From Pectinophora gossypiella (Eukaryota > Arthropoda > Insecta > Lepidoptera > Gelechiidae), in contig NW_026063246.1 in NCBI RefSeq assembly GCF_024362695.1, forward strand, positions 682,001 through 746,000: a stretch of 64,000 nt of DNA, read 5' to 3'. The first letter of the stretch is position 1, and each line of letters opens with the position of its first letter. Both the position numbers and the translations under genes were made by a program. Of this stretch, positions 31,581 through 42,216 are shown in pieces. The notes beneath the pieces are model-generated. The model worked only from the letters and a program-made list of their open reading frames with translations. It was not told the origin of the DNA and did no database searches.

Positions 31581-31731
31581 TTTGGAGTCCTAAAACACAG
31601 GGTATCCTAGTTTAGGCTCCAGCCTCTACAAATATTGTATTTTTGTATGTAATTATGTATCCATGTGTTTTATAATTTGTAGAGGAAATAAAGATTTTAC
31701 TTACTTACTTACTTACTTACTTTACCTGTGG
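31581..31731 (+). mobile_element. 151-bp SINE/LINE 3' tail with (ACTT)n end
   Basis: Interrupts the RT between motifs A and B. It contains 'tttgtagaggaaataaag' (polyadenylation-like AATAAA) and ends in six ACTT repeats (about 31700-31727). Removing it restores the RT frame. It is probably the 3' end of a LINE, 5'-truncated on insertion. Confidence 0.75.
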
Positions 31732-32928
31732 GGTGAAGCAGGGGTGTGTTCTGGCACCCACACTGTTTGCTCTCTACTTTGCAGTCGTAGTCAAGGAGGT
31801 CCTGCAAACTGTCCCTGTCGGAATCCGCATCCGTTTCCGCACTGACGGCAATCTTTTCAATTTGGCCAGACTTAGGGCGCGCACTAAAGTTTCGTATGCA
31901 CTGATCACCGACATCATGTATGCTGATGACTTGTGCTTCGTTGCGGAATCCCCAGGTGACCTGCAACAACTAATGACCGTTTTTCACCAAGTATGCTGTA
32001 AGTTCGGCCTGAAGATCAGTGTCAAAAAGACGGAAGTAATGTCTATAGACACACATGGTCAAGAGGCACTGGCCATTACGCTTGGTGAGGATATGTTGAA
32101 GCAGGTGGAGAAGTTCCGTTACCTGGGGAGTACTGTAACATTCAAGTGCGATGTTGATGCCGAGATCAGTAATAGGATTAGTGCTGCAGCTGCAGCCTTT
32201 GGGAAGTTGCGTTCCAAGGTTTTCTGCTCGCACGACTTAAAGCTGGCCACAAAAATAGGTGTATACATAGCGGTTGTGCTGCCAAACCTTCTATATTCCT
32301 GCGAGACGTGGTGCGTGTATCGCCACCACATTCGAACGCTGGATCATTTTCATCTAAAATGCCTACGTGCCATCATGAAGATCAGATGGTCTGACCGAAT
32401 ACGTAACACCGAAGTGCTGCGACGAGCCAATATCGGTGGTATTGAGGCCTATTTGATGCGTCGGCAGCTTCGGTGGTGTGGTCACGTAACACGTATGGCG
32501 GAGGAGAGAGTGGCGAAGCGCATCTTTTATTCTGAGCTTGAGGAGGGTAAGCGAAAACATGGTGGACAACTCCTCAGGTATAAAGATGTTCTGAAGCGGC
32601 ATATGAAAAGATGCGACATAGAGCCTTCTCAATGGGAGGGTTTGGCAGCATAGCGCCCAGAATGGCGCAGGCTAGTGATGAGGCGAGTACACGAGTTCGA
32701 GCAACAGCGCACGGCAGACCTCGACGCTAAACGTGATGAGTTGAAGGCCCGTCCCCCTGCCGCTATTCATTATAATTACCAAAACGGTGGGCTCACGTGC
32801 CCTCACTGTGCGCGGGAGTTCACTGTAAAGATAGGCTACATAAGCCATCTTCGGGCGCATCAGCGTCGTGCAGACTAGGAGTCGAAGTGGTCGCCATGGC
32901 CGAAATCGGTCGGAGAGATCATCATCAC

Positions 32929-33417
32929 GTAGTCCCTGCAAAGATCTTACTCTACTAAGAGCCACGTAGGCTTGACCTTCTTCAAACAGTTTCGCACCTA
33001 AGTATACGACTGCGTGATCCACAGTGCTGCCCTGCATTTTATGTATTGTAGAAGCCCATGATAGTATTAAAGGCAACATTCTTCTTTCAGCCGTCATCCC
33101 AGATTCAATTTCTAAATTTTAATCTTAATATCGCCATTTAGTGGCTGCGCCCATCTTAAATATTGAGGTTGTATAGTGCACTGTATTCTTCTTGTCAAGC
33201 CCTTTTATTTGATACCCATATTGGTGGGATTGATAAAAAATTGTTATAAGCCATTTGGTAGCGGCGGCCATCTTAGATTTCAATTTTGCATAGTAAATTG
33301 TATTCTACTTGTTGAGACCTTTCATTTGATACTCATGTTGATGGGATTGATAAAACCTAAGTTATCCGCCATTTTGTAGAGGCCGCCATCTTGGATTTTA
33401 ATTTTATACAGGGTGTA
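32929..33417. mobile_element. TTAA transposon remnant: Pif1 fragment (minus) and minisatellite, copy 3
   Basis: 32929-33097 is the first part of the Pif1 fragment on the minus strand ('TIHKMQGST', 'YVALSRVRSLQGLR'), cut at 'LQGLR' by the LINE. 33098-33417 has about three minisatellite units, ending where 'cagggtgtaacgg' begins at 33418. It continues the copy that starts at 28290. Confidence 0.8.
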
Positions 33418-33754
33418 ACGGAACGGGGGTATCAACCCGAAGTGTGCCTACTCTGTCACTATCTACAAATCACATGCGAGAGTATTGGCCGCCTAAATTC
33501 ATATTTGCATTAGTTATGAGCAATTGAATTCCAGGTCTTCATGTAATAAATTCAAATTTGCACAACACTACGTAGCAATCAGCTGTTCAAGGTATTTAAC
33601 TTTTGAGTGAACAGCTACCACCTCTTTTATTTATGCCTGCCCTAGTAAAGGGTAAACGTGCCAGTGATGGCCATATTAATCAATATTTTTTTAAATTGTT
33701 TTGTTTCATCCTTGTGAGGCCAAGATATCCAGACACAATAGTTAAAAAAACAAT
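33418..33754. other. Unassigned sequence starting with a CAGGGTGT terminus
   Basis: Starts after TA with 'cagggtgtaacggaacgg', like 21519 and the reverse at 57417, but diverges within about 40 bp. No reading frame with a recognisable domain. It may be one end of another mariner-type element. The small frame 33603-33788 is not supported. Confidence 0.35.
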
Positions 33755-33905
33755 GGGCATTGGTCCCGGTTACTGCTTACTGATGTAATAAGTAGTCGTT
33801 ACATGAGCCATGTCAGGGGCATTTGGCGGCTCAATAATAACCCTCGCACCAGGATTGACGAGGTTGGTTATCCACCTCACAACCAATAGGATAGAACAAG
33901 ATGTG
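33755..33905 (+). mobile_element. SINE-like body fragment
   Basis: 'attggtcccggtta', 'gagccatgtcaggggc', 'ggcggctcaataataaccc' and 'gttatccacctcacaacc' match, in opposite orientation, the fragment at 43120-43320. No tRNA-like head is left. Bases 33906-34289 hold only a short 'cctaatggaccagacagag' tail-like piece (about 33920-33955) and otherwise nothing recognised. Confidence 0.6.
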
Positions 33906-34289
33906 AACATACATAAATCACGGCTTTATCCCTAATGGACCAGACAGAGCTACAAGTAATTACACATATCTAATATCACACTTACTGCGCTACTGAGGTG
34001 GGCAGAGTCACTTTGTTGTACGGTACAAGTTTTGTCCAAAAATGTAGTCGATTACCTACATTAATAGTTGATAAAGAAATGTACTTTACAATGCATCTCG
34101 TCTCCTTGTGTAGTATGCTTTATTTTATGATTACGTAATATCAGGCTCCCTTAACACCGTCATCCAGGTCAAATGGGCATCACGCTAGCGGCGAATGCGT
34201 TCATGGCTAGCTAGGTACGGGACAGTTTCATTAGAATACTTTCAGAGTTTTGCAGGCCCTAAACAACTACTACTACTCATACACAGTTA

Positions 34290-34486
34290 CCACCAATCAC
34301 TGACTAAGGTGTGCAAATACTAACACCTCACTTTACAATGGATCAAAGGACACAGCGATTCAAGAGGTAACGCCGCGGCGGACGAGTTGGCCAGAAGGGG
34401 AACGGGAGGTAACAGCCATCGGTCCGGAACCGATATTGCCGATCTCATTCGGACAGGTCCGCTCGCTGCTACGAACGAGAGCAGCC
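34290..34486 (+). pseudogene. LINE RNase H C-terminal fragment (R1-like), left part
   Basis: The frame encodes 'LQWIKGHSDSRGNAAADEL' and 'ARRGTGG', the last RNase H motif (GH...GN..AD). It continues to the insertion of a Jockey LINE at 34499, and the same LINE resumes beyond both insertions at 35522-35563 and 42475-42812. The more N-terminal RNase H is degraded before 34290. Confidence 0.7.
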
Positions 34487-34498
34487 AACAAACACACC

Positions 34499-35509
34499 TT
34501 TTTTTGACGTGACTTATCGAAGATTTGCCGCAAATGACATTAACTACTTGGCCGGACAAATGGGGAGCGCTGAAGGCTCTCACCCGGTACAACGTTTAAG
34601 ACAACAGGCCTGAGGGTGCCCAGTTGGGCGCGAACCTCGGCTCAGGGCGTCGTCTGAGAGGAAAAATATTTGAAAGAATTAAACGACCCTAGTAAGTCGA
34701 TAGCGATAAGCGCTGATTGAGGGAAGTCGTCGACCACGCCGGCGGTGTCGGTATCGGGGTCCTGAAATGTTTGTTGTCGCGAGCTGATTGGCTGATTCTA
34801 TGGCTAGAGTAATCGGGTCGTCGGGATCGTATTACATACTTCGGACGCCGATGCTATTCAGTACCGTTCCTAAGCGGGATGTATTCGGAAGCCGCAACTA
34901 CCAGGGGATTTGGTTGGTGCGGAGCAGAATCGAAAAAACTAATTTGAGCCATTGGGCAATGACAGACTTAGGTCAATGTGCAGATTTTCATTGCGATGGA
35001 ACCACGAACGATTTTGTATTTCCTGTAGACGGTGGATTTGAGAGAGACTCGCGTGAGCGAAAACTACCCCTGCATAGGTCATGATCGGACGGATGCAAGT
35101 CGTGTAGATTCCAAAGGGATAATTTACTACGCTTGTTAAGGAGACAATGAACACGGCCCATTACAAACGTGGCGCGATCGCGCACACGTTTGATATGGGC
35201 CTTGAAAGTAAGACGTCTATCTAAGACTACGCCGAGATATTTGACTTGCTCCTCCCAAGGGATCGGCTTGCCAGACATCTTGATGACTTAAGTTGACAGC
35301 GTGACCGTGACGTATTATAATAGCCCTTTGAAAAGTACACCGCTGCACTTTTCTCCGGGTTTACCTTGATTCTCCATTTGCGAAACTACTTGCCCAAGGC
35401 ATTGGCGCGTTGGAGAATTCCGGTCATAATAACTCGACCACGGCACGAAGAATAGATGGCTGTATCATCCGCAAATAAAGCTAGTTCGGTATTAGGGTAT
35501 TTGGGAATG
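34499..35509 (-). mobile_element. 5'-truncated Jockey LINE with 12-bp target duplication
   Basis: 'aacaaacacacc' occurs at 34487-34498 and 35510-35521. A short poly-T (34499-34505; poly-A on the minus strand) marks the 3' end. Minus-strand frames encode the RT C-terminal region ('KPIPWEEQVKYLGVVLDRR', 'CIRPIMTYAGVVFAHAS') in pieces with frameshifts. It is the same family as the longer copy at 61718-64000. The RT active site is absent. Confidence 0.95.
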
Positions 35510-35563
35510 AACAAACACACCAGACTATGAACCACCGTAAATAAATGCAGGCAGGCTAAGATG

Positions 35564-35817
35564 TGTAGTAAAACTCCTCTTTACTTTAAAACTCCGTATA
35601 TTTTTTTCACTTCAATCCTCAAATTGCAAAGGTAGCACGTGGTCACAATTTACACCCAATAGTGTTTTCCACACTACCGACTCAATCCGCTGCTACACCT
35701 CGACTGACTAACTTTTTCTTTCTTACCCCCACAGTGTTGCCAACCCACCAACCCAATAAATTACTCAAATGTAGAATCGATATTTTGTAATCGATATGAG
35801 AATATTAAAACCTTACA
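35564..35817 (-). repeat. 3' LTR of the Ty3/gypsy element
   Basis: 254 bp, identical to 42217-42470. It contains an inverted 'atcgat' pair separated by 8 bp ('atcgatattttgtaatcgat') near 35776-35796. It lies at the 3' side because the coding is on the minus strand. Confidence 0.95.
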
Positions 35818-36115
35818 CTCGTCCATCCTGACCTCGTGTATGTCCCCATACACGGGCCCAGGACAGAACGCGAACCTTACACTCGGCTATTGGCAACACG
35901 CAGAAGGATAACAGAGAAAAATAATAATTAAAAGTAAGAAAGAACAATTTCAAGTGCATTAGTAATTATTACTAATTTCTAAATATTTTACAAATATAAT
36001 TATAAACAATTGGCAATATAAACTTAATAAAAGTAATAAATGAATTCTCATCTTTCCAAAATAAATCTTTTAGAATAAATAATAATAATAATAAAAAACA
36101 ATTATCATAAGTAGT

Positions 36116-36371
36116 GGTTGCGAACCCATCCATTCTCGCAACCTACATCAATACATTGTATCGTCAACTCTTGCTAACCCATCCATTCTAGCAAGGCTGA
36201 TAAGGTCTTGCTATCCCATCCATTCTAGCAAGACCTTGATTGAAGTTTCTAGCGAACCCATCCATTCTCGCCAGAATCTATCATAATTTCTTACGTACCG
36301 ATCCATAGTCGTAAGATTCTACGAAATTTAACTAGGTCCAGTGTTTGCTAACCCATCCATTCTAGCAAAAC
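36116..36371 (-). ncRNA. Array of six stem-loops with a shared 12-nt loop (gypsy 3' region)
   Basis: Stems/loops on plus coordinates: 36116-36123/36136-36143 (8 bp), 36170-36176/36189-36195 (7), 36202-36213/36226-36237 (12), 36247-36255/36268-36276 (9), 36289-36295/36310-36316 (7), 36344-36350/36363-36369 (7). The loop on the minus (RNA) strand is 'gaatggatgggt' in four, one base different in the third, and altered in the fifth. Stem sequences differ between hairpins yet remain paired. In the fourth, the one non-Watson-Crick position is G.U only on the element's sense strand. An RNA-level role (packaging, export, stability or protein binding) is inferred. Confidence 0.7.
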
Positions 36372-36902
36372 AACATCTAATTAGTACATATTTGTCTAAG
36401 TTAAGGGAAGTAACATAGATATCAGCACATAGGTATTAATTATAACATAGATATTAATAATCTCAATACAACGACACACGTATTATAAAATTCCTCATAT
36501 TTTATAGATCATAATAGATTCTTCGAATTACCTTTATATAACATGTTGTATATATAATATAAATTGCCAATATAATAGAACGACTAATTATTATCTTTCT
36601 TTACACATACCAACCTAAAATGGTTTACCGAAAAGTTTTCTATATTACTGATTGCGATATTAATTATAACAACGTACAGAGTTTAACACTAAATAACGTT
36701 TTAGGCACTCATGTTTTACCATATCATACTTTAACACATTATTAATTATCTAGGGGAGAATTGTCTTCGTCCTCATCACTCATATCACTGATATCGCTTT
36801 TGTGTAGATCTAATGCTGCCACATGGATCCAGGGTAACATTCTATCTGCAGCAACAGTCGTTACCCGCTTATTTTTCGAACCCGTTAATCCTGATATAGC
36901 TG

Positions 36903-39900
36903 CTAGCTTATACCGATCATTGTCATTACTTTTACGACCCGGTAAGGACCGATGTATGATGGGAGAAGTTTAGTACTTTTCCCATCATTGCTGTATGCAA
37001 CTTTTGTTAATTTGACCAGTTCCCCTTCCTTGAAAATTCGAGCCGGTTTCCTACCTTTATCATAATTTTCCTTTTGTATGGCCTGCTTGTCCTGAATGAT
37101 GTCCCTGACTTCCTCTCTAATTGACGCGATATCGCTGTCTTTGCATACCTGTCTCCTGATCTCGTTAAGCTTGGGGTTAAGTTCAGCATTCATAGGGATA
37201 CCGAACATTATCTCAGAAGGCATCCTCCCAGTGGTCTTCTGAACAGTGTTGTTCAAGCCCCACTGAATTATACCTACTTTCCCATCCCATTCCTTCTCAT
37301 CTTTATTTAAGTTTTGGGCGGTTAGCGAATCCAAGATCGTACGGTTATAACGCTCAACTTGTCCATTGGATCTTGGACTCGCCACCGCATTCAAAACATG
37401 TTTAATCCCCTTGTCTAAACAAAACCTCCGGAAAAGGTGAGATGTGAAACACGACCCTCGGTCGCTAATTATGCGGTCTGGGCACCTGAACGTATAGAAC
37501 ACATCTTCCAACGCTCTTATTACGTTCTGAGTGTTGGTGTTCCTTACTGGTTTTAGAAAAATGTATTTAGTGAATGCTTCCACCATCACCAGTAGATGAG
37601 TATTGCCACGTTTGGACCTTACAAAGGGACCGAGATGGTCGATATGAACGGTGTGGAATGGGACATCAACTTTTTCAATTGTATGTAAATACCCTTCTTT
37701 TGCTTGATTGGTTTTCGTTGCATATGCACACTCTACACACGCCTGGACATATTTCTTCACAAATCTTGACATTTTTGGAAACCAGTAAACTTGTTTAATC
37801 CGTTCGAGCGTCTTTTCCACACCGAAATGACCGATGTCGTCATGGTTTAAACGACAAATCTGCCATCTCGCTCCCTTTGGCACAACCCATCTGAGATTTT
37901 CTTTATCGCCATCAATGCATCTGTAAAGTCCGTTATTCTTGATAATATAATTATCTTTAATGTATTTTAAGCCTTCAGCGTCGATATCTGAAGAGACAAT
38001 ATCCTTCAGCCTGTACAATTCTGAATCTCCTAATTGAAGAGTCTGCAGCCAGTCGTCTGTATTAATTCTCATTACAGATGGATATTGATCGGTAACTATT
38101 TGATCGACATCTTGAACTGCATTACGCGAAAGAGCATCTACATGGGCCATTTTGGCACCCGGTCTATACTCCAGGCTACACTGGAACTCTTGGAGTAATA
38201 ACCACCATCTCGCAATCCTTGGGACAACGTCACGTTTCACGAACGTACTGCGAAGAGCACTACAATCGGATACTACCTTAAAACGTTGGCCTAAGAGGTA
38301 CATACGAAACTTTTTAAGCGAGCAGACCACAGCCAAAGTTTCAAGTTCGTAAGCATGGAAATGCTTCTCTTCCGGTGTGGTCTGCCGGCTATAGTATGCA
38401 ACTGGACGAAACGTCTCGGTGCCTTCAGACCGTTGGAGCAGTATTCCACCGATTCCATGTTTGCTGGCATCAGTATGCAACTCAAACTCCGCTGTTGGGT
38501 CATAGATAGCCAAAATAGGGCGATTTACCAACCTGTCTTTCAAGATCTCAAACGAGTCTTTTTGTTCCTCTGTCCAACACCACTCTGCATCCTTTTTTAG
38601 CAGCTTGTTTAGTGGGTGTGATAGCAATGCAAAGTTCCTTATAAACTTTCGAAAATACCCCACCAAGCCTAGGAACTGGCGCAGAGTGTGCTGATTAGTT
38701 GGAGTAGGAAAATCTATAACACATTGGATCTTTTTGTTACCCGGTCGAATTCCAGTACCACTTATTTCGTAGCCTAAGTAGTCTATTCTGTCTTTCAAAA
38801 ACTCACATTTTGACAAGTTTAAAGTGAGATTGGCTTGTTCAAGCAATCCTAGCACTTTTTCTAATCTAGTCAAACATTCATCCTTGTCCTTTCCATATAT
38901 CAGAACGTCATCGATATATGCAGTTGCATCGGTATACCTTGCAGATCCCAAAACTTTGTTCATCATCCGCTGGAATACAGCGGGGGCATTAGCAAGACCG
39001 AACGGCATACGGTTAAATTCGTACTGGCCGTCCGGTGTCACAAATGATGTTAAAGCCTTTGATGATTCGGATATTGGGACCTGATAGTACCCCGATGCTA
39101 AATCGAGAGTAATGAAAAATGCTTGTCCTGAAAGTCTGGAAATTTCATCCTCAATAATTGGCATGGGATAACGTTCTTTCACGGTGACAGAATTCAGCAT
39201 CCGATAGTCAACACAGAGTCGCCATTTGCCATCCTTCTTGCGTACTAATATTATTGGACTCGCATATTCGGATACAGAATCCCGAATAATACCAGCTTCA
39301 AGCATTTCATCGACCATGTCTCGCACATGTTCGCGTTCCTTGTGCGATAAACGGTACGGCCTATAAACAACTGGTTGTTTGTTATTGACCTCGATTGCCA
39401 TTTCAGTCACATTGGTACACCCCAAATCCTTGAGCTTAAATGCAAAGCAATGCTCATACTTTTCCAAAATACTGAATAGTCTTTGGATGTCCTGTTCGTC
39501 AGCACACTCGCCAATATGTACCGATTCTTTGTTAAATGTTTGCCTTAACTCTTGAGGTTCTATATTTACTATGCGATTGACAACCTTCACTAGACTAGCC
39601 CGACACACAGTAGTCCCCTTTATTAAATAGAGTTGGGAGGAAATTGGCGCTATAGTAACTTTGGCAACTCCGTTTATTACTTTATACACTCCACCATATA
39701 TAATGCACTGCTGGGAAGGGTTTCCTATTACTTTGCCGTTTACCAAAATATTTCCATCTACACTTGGGTCTGTTACAACTGTAACTGTGGAAGGTCCAAA
39801 TAAAGTAACATCGGATGCAACTGCCACCTTTATGGCTTTATCACTATCAATAATACCATTGGCAAAGGGCATTTCACCTTTAAGATCAAAAAAATTAAGA

Positions 39901-41630
39901 ACTTCGGAATTTTTGAAGACTCCGACATGTGGCTGTTCCGTAAATGTCTGTCCTATGAGTATGGGAACATCGAGAAGTATGTCCTCAACGACTTCGAAAT
40001 TTACAATGGCTTGTATTCCGTCAACCATTAAGGTGGTTGACACCCTGCCCAGGGTATTAACGACTTCGTTACCGAATCCTTTCAAAGGCATTGAAGTATG
40101 ATCAGAGCTCAATCCCAGGATCGACACACTTGATTTTGCTATCAAAGACACTGAGCTACCAAAATCTACAAAGGCATGAGTTGGCAGGCCATTAACAATT
40201 ACGTCCTTATTAAATTTTGAATTTGTTTTCGAGACAGAAATACACATTGTCTTTTTGAAAAACTCGCCTTTGGAGGCTGAGTTTGTATCCACTGCTTTGG
40301 ACCTGCAGTTTTCAGTTTCATGCCCTAACTTGTTACAAACTGTACACCTAACCAGTGGTTTGGGACACTTCATATAGGGATGCCCTCGTTCCTTACAATT
40401 AAAACAGAAAAGACTTGGGTTGGGTTGTGCGGCGGCATTTGATCTGTTATTCATTTTACTATCTAAATTATTGTTATAAGGTTTAAACTCTGCAGCTGAC
40501 CTACCCTTAAAACCTGATCGGTCAAATGATGGAGTCGTAGATTCTTTATTACTCATGAGAAACTGCAGTAGTTGATCCGGCTGTGTACAACGCAACGCTA
40601 AAGCACCAATTTTTATCGTCTTATCACTTAAACCATGTATAATACAGTCGACTGCACGCTTGCCGTCGATGTCACACCGGTTCAAAAGTGCCAGTTTCTC
40701 ATAGTAATATGTCTCAATTGGTTCATTGTATCTGCTCCTACGCCTTAACATATCCTCCAGGGATTGGCCATAGTTTTGATCACACGGAAAAGCACTACTC
40801 AATTTCTCTTGCCATTCAGGCCAGGTAAACAAAATGGAGTTCAGACTCTCATACCAAGTCTTGGCCAATCCCTGCAGTTTTTCCATGGCAAAATGTACAG
40901 TAGTTTTCTCGTCCCAGCCATAGACGGTAGCGCATTCATTGACCTTTTTCAGCCAAATGTCAATACTTTGATTTTTCGCTGATGGATTAAATTCCGGCAA
41001 AATGTTTTTGTGATTAATGTTTGTATTGCGTGAAACCTCCGTGGATGGCTGAGGTGAGATATGGGGTGTAGAATTCTTAATGGACTTAATAATGTCTATG
41101 ACGTCTTTCGATGTAAAAGTAGGAGCATCCGCTCCTCCATTACGTGAATATTCTTTACGTCTTTCAACCCTTGGTGAAGAAACGTACTCGATTCCCTCTG
41201 TAGACCTACGTACTTCTTCTTGTCGCCTACGCTGGCGTAGCTCGTCTTCTAATATTTTAAGCCTAACCCGCTCCCGCTCTAAATCGCGTTCTCTATCTCT
41301 AAGACTTGGACTCCGAGCTCGATCACGTATAGGGCTACGACTACGATAACGTTCAATAACTCTTACGTCGACGTCACGAGTGTCCCGGCGGGTACGACTC
41401 CTGCTTCTCCGCACTGGTTCTCCTCGCCCCGGGCTGCGACTGCGATGCCGTGTCCGACTTCTACTACCAGTTATGTGTCGGCTGCGGCTGCGACTTCGCC
41501 TGCCTGCAGAACCTCCCGGCACAGCAGGAGTCCTCAGACGACGAACACAGTCGTCCTCATCTCGCCCCATGATCTGAAACTCGTACAGAAAATTTCTTTG
41601 TTTAAATTTATTCTCCGTTCTTATGTTCAA
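36903..41630 (-). CDS. Ty3/gypsy Gag-Pol polyprotein
   Basis: 1575 codons; the likely start is the second Met (41570, 'MGRDEDDCVRRL'). Order by residue: Arg/Ser-rich gag N-terminus (about 40-150), capsid-like region (about 225-340), two CCHC knuckles 'CFNCKERGHPYMKCP' (about 407) and 'CTVCNKLGHETENC' (about 430), protease 'AFVDFGSSVSLI' (about 488; DFG where D(S/T)G is usual), RT 'YIDDVLIYG' (about 907), RNase H 'ELHTDASKHGIGG' (about 1053), and integrase HHCC (about 1262-1300) with D-D-E at 'HIDHLGPF', 'ISDRGSCF' and 'NGQVERYNR'. Gag and pol share one frame. The last few residues look frame-shifted: another frame stays open from about 36935 to 36743, which suggests a one-base deletion. It copies element RNA and integrates the cDNA. 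Confidence 0.93.
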   Translation of the reverse strand: MNIRTENKFKQRNFLYEFQIMGRDEDDCVRRLRTPAVPGGSAGRRSRSRSRHITGSRSRTRHRSRSPGRGEPVRRSRSRTRRDTRDVDVRVIERYRSRSPIRDRARSPSLRDRERDLERERVRLKILEDELRQRRRQEEVRRSTEGIEYVSSPRVERRKEYSRNGGADAPTFTSKDVIDIIKSIKNSTPHISPQPSTEVSRNTNINHKNILPEFNPSAKNQSIDIWLKKVNECATVYGWDEKTTVHFAMEKLQGLAKTWYESLNSILFTWPEWQEKLSSAFPCDQNYGQSLEDMLRRRSRYNEPIETYYYEKLALLNRCDIDGKRAVDCIIHGLSDKTIKIGALALRCTQPDQLLQFLMSNKESTTPSFDRSGFKGRSAAEFKPYNNNLDSKMNNRSNAAAQPNPSLFCFNCKERGHPYMKCPKPLVRCTVCNKLGHETENCRSKAVDTNSASKGEFFKKTMCISVSKTNSKFNKDVIVNGLPTHAFVDFGSSVSLIAKSSVSILGLSSDHTSMPLKGFGNEVVNTLGRVSTTLMVDGIQAIVNFEVVEDILLDVPILIGQTFTEQPHVGVFKNSEVLNFFDLKGEMPFANGIIDSDKAIKVAVASDVTLFGPSTVTVVTDPSVDGNILVNGKVIGNPSQQCIIYGGVYKVINGVAKVTIAPISSQLYLIKGTTVCRASLVKVVNRIVNIEPQELRQTFNKESVHIGECADEQDIQRLFSILEKYEHCFAFKLKDLGCTNVTEMAIEVNNKQPVVYRPYRLSHKEREHVRDMVDEMLEAGIIRDSVSEYASPIILVRKKDGKWRLCVDYRMLNSVTVKERYPMPIIEDEISRLSGQAFFITLDLASGYYQVPISESSKALTSFVTPDGQYEFNRMPFGLANAPAVFQRMMNKVLGSARYTDATAYIDDVLIYGKDKDECLTRLEKVLGLLEQANLTLNLSKCEFLKDRIDYLGYEISGTGIRPGNKKIQCVIDFPTPTNQHTLRQFLGLVGYFRKFIRNFALLSHPLNKLLKKDAEWCWTEEQKDSFEILKDRLVNRPILAIYDPTAEFELHTDASKHGIGGILLQRSEGTETFRPVAYYSRQTTPEEKHFHAYELETLAVVCSLKKFRMYLLGQRFKVVSDCSALRSTFVKRDVVPRIARWWLLLQEFQCSLEYRPGAKMAHVDALSRNAVQDVDQIVTDQYPSVMRINTDDWLQTLQLGDSELYRLKDIVSSDIDAEGLKYIKDNYIIKNNGLYRCIDGDKENLRWVVPKGARWQICRLNHDDIGHFGVEKTLERIKQVYWFPKMSRFVKKYVQACVECAYATKTNQAKEGYLHTIEKVDVPFHTVHIDHLGPFVRSKRGNTHLLVMVEAFTKYIFLKPVRNTNTQNVIRALEDVFYTFRCPDRIISDRGSCFTSHLFRRFCLDKGIKHVLNAVASPRSNGQVERYNRTILDSLTAQNLNKDEKEWDGKVGIIQWGLNNTVQKTTGRMPSEIMFGIPMNAELNPKLNEIRRQVCKDSDIASIREEVRDIIQDKQAIQKENYDKGRKPARIFKEGELVKLTKVAYSNDGKSTKLLPSYIGPYRVVKVMTMIGIS

Positions 41631-42216
41631 CCAAAAACCAGCTACAATAATATATACTTAATAGAATTATTATATATACCTATTATTGTATAATTACGCA
41701 TGTAGAATATACTAATAATAAGGAATTTTACTAAGTATTTACTATTTGTATTAATCACTATTCTTTTAATGTATTAGCAACTAGATCCATTCTTGTGTTA
41801 GGTAACAAAGAAGATTCTAACTGTATACCCTACATAATCTAACGAAGTAAAAAAAAATGCTAGGACATTTTATAATCCGGTCATTGAACAGGTAGTAGTA
41901 AAACTCACTGGAAGAAAAAATAAAATAAAAAAAAAGAACAAAGAAAGAGAAACATTTACACGTGGCCCACTTACTTCTCACTTACACTCTAAGGCCCTAT
42001 GGAAATCAGCGTTTCTTACTACTACTAACTAGTAGATAGCGTAAAATAAAATAAAAGCCTGATAATATAAAGCGTGTTTCCCAATGGGGTAGATAACCCA
42101 CATACTGGATTATAATAATAGGTATACGTTCCCTTTTAAGCGTTATCTGGATTAAATAATATATAAATGTGTAAAAAAAAAAAAACAATGTGAGCATGCA
42201 CTTACCACTTTTGATT

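Larger units (their letters stand above)
28550..32878 (+). pseudogene. LINE polyprotein: endonuclease, reverse transcriptase, zinc finger
   Basis: Coding segments are 28550-30431, about 31420-31580 and 31732-32878. Endonuclease: 'WNVRTLIDRDGG', 'AALCETHLADEGE' (catalytic Glu), 'ILLLGDFNARVGRDY' and 'WTDHRLIVTKL'. RT: 'KNKGDRSDCGSYRGISLLS', 'TQFGFRPDRGTCEAI', 'LEKAFDSVPRE' (motif A), 'GVKQGCVLAPTLFALYF' (motif B) and 'ITDIMYADDLCFVA' (catalytic). The C-terminal finger is 'CPHCAREFTVKIGYISHLRA'. An in-frame TAG at 32651-32653, before a same-phase continuation to 32878, and two insertions inactivate it. Otherwise the frame is long and clean, so decay is recent. Confidence 0.85.
28435..32928 (+). 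mobile_element. Large EN-RT-zinc-finger LINE (RTE/RTEX-like), twice interrupted
   Basis: A near full-length element: 5' UTR 28435-28549, endonuclease, RT and a C-terminal C2H2-type finger in one frame, then a short 3' UTR ending near 'cggagagatcatcatcac' (32928). It is interrupted by a LINE fragment (30432-31419) and a 151-bp piece (31581-31731). It sits inside a TTAA-transposon copy whose sequence is deleted by about 0.73 kb at the insertion site. RTE/RTEX clade is inferred from phrase style; CFDP2-like genes are related. Confidence 0.75.

Noticed and set aside
36740..36940. An envelope or extra gene after gypsy pol
   Set aside because: The short open frame is in register with a continuation of the pol C-terminus after an apparent one-base shift; no signal peptide or membrane segment.
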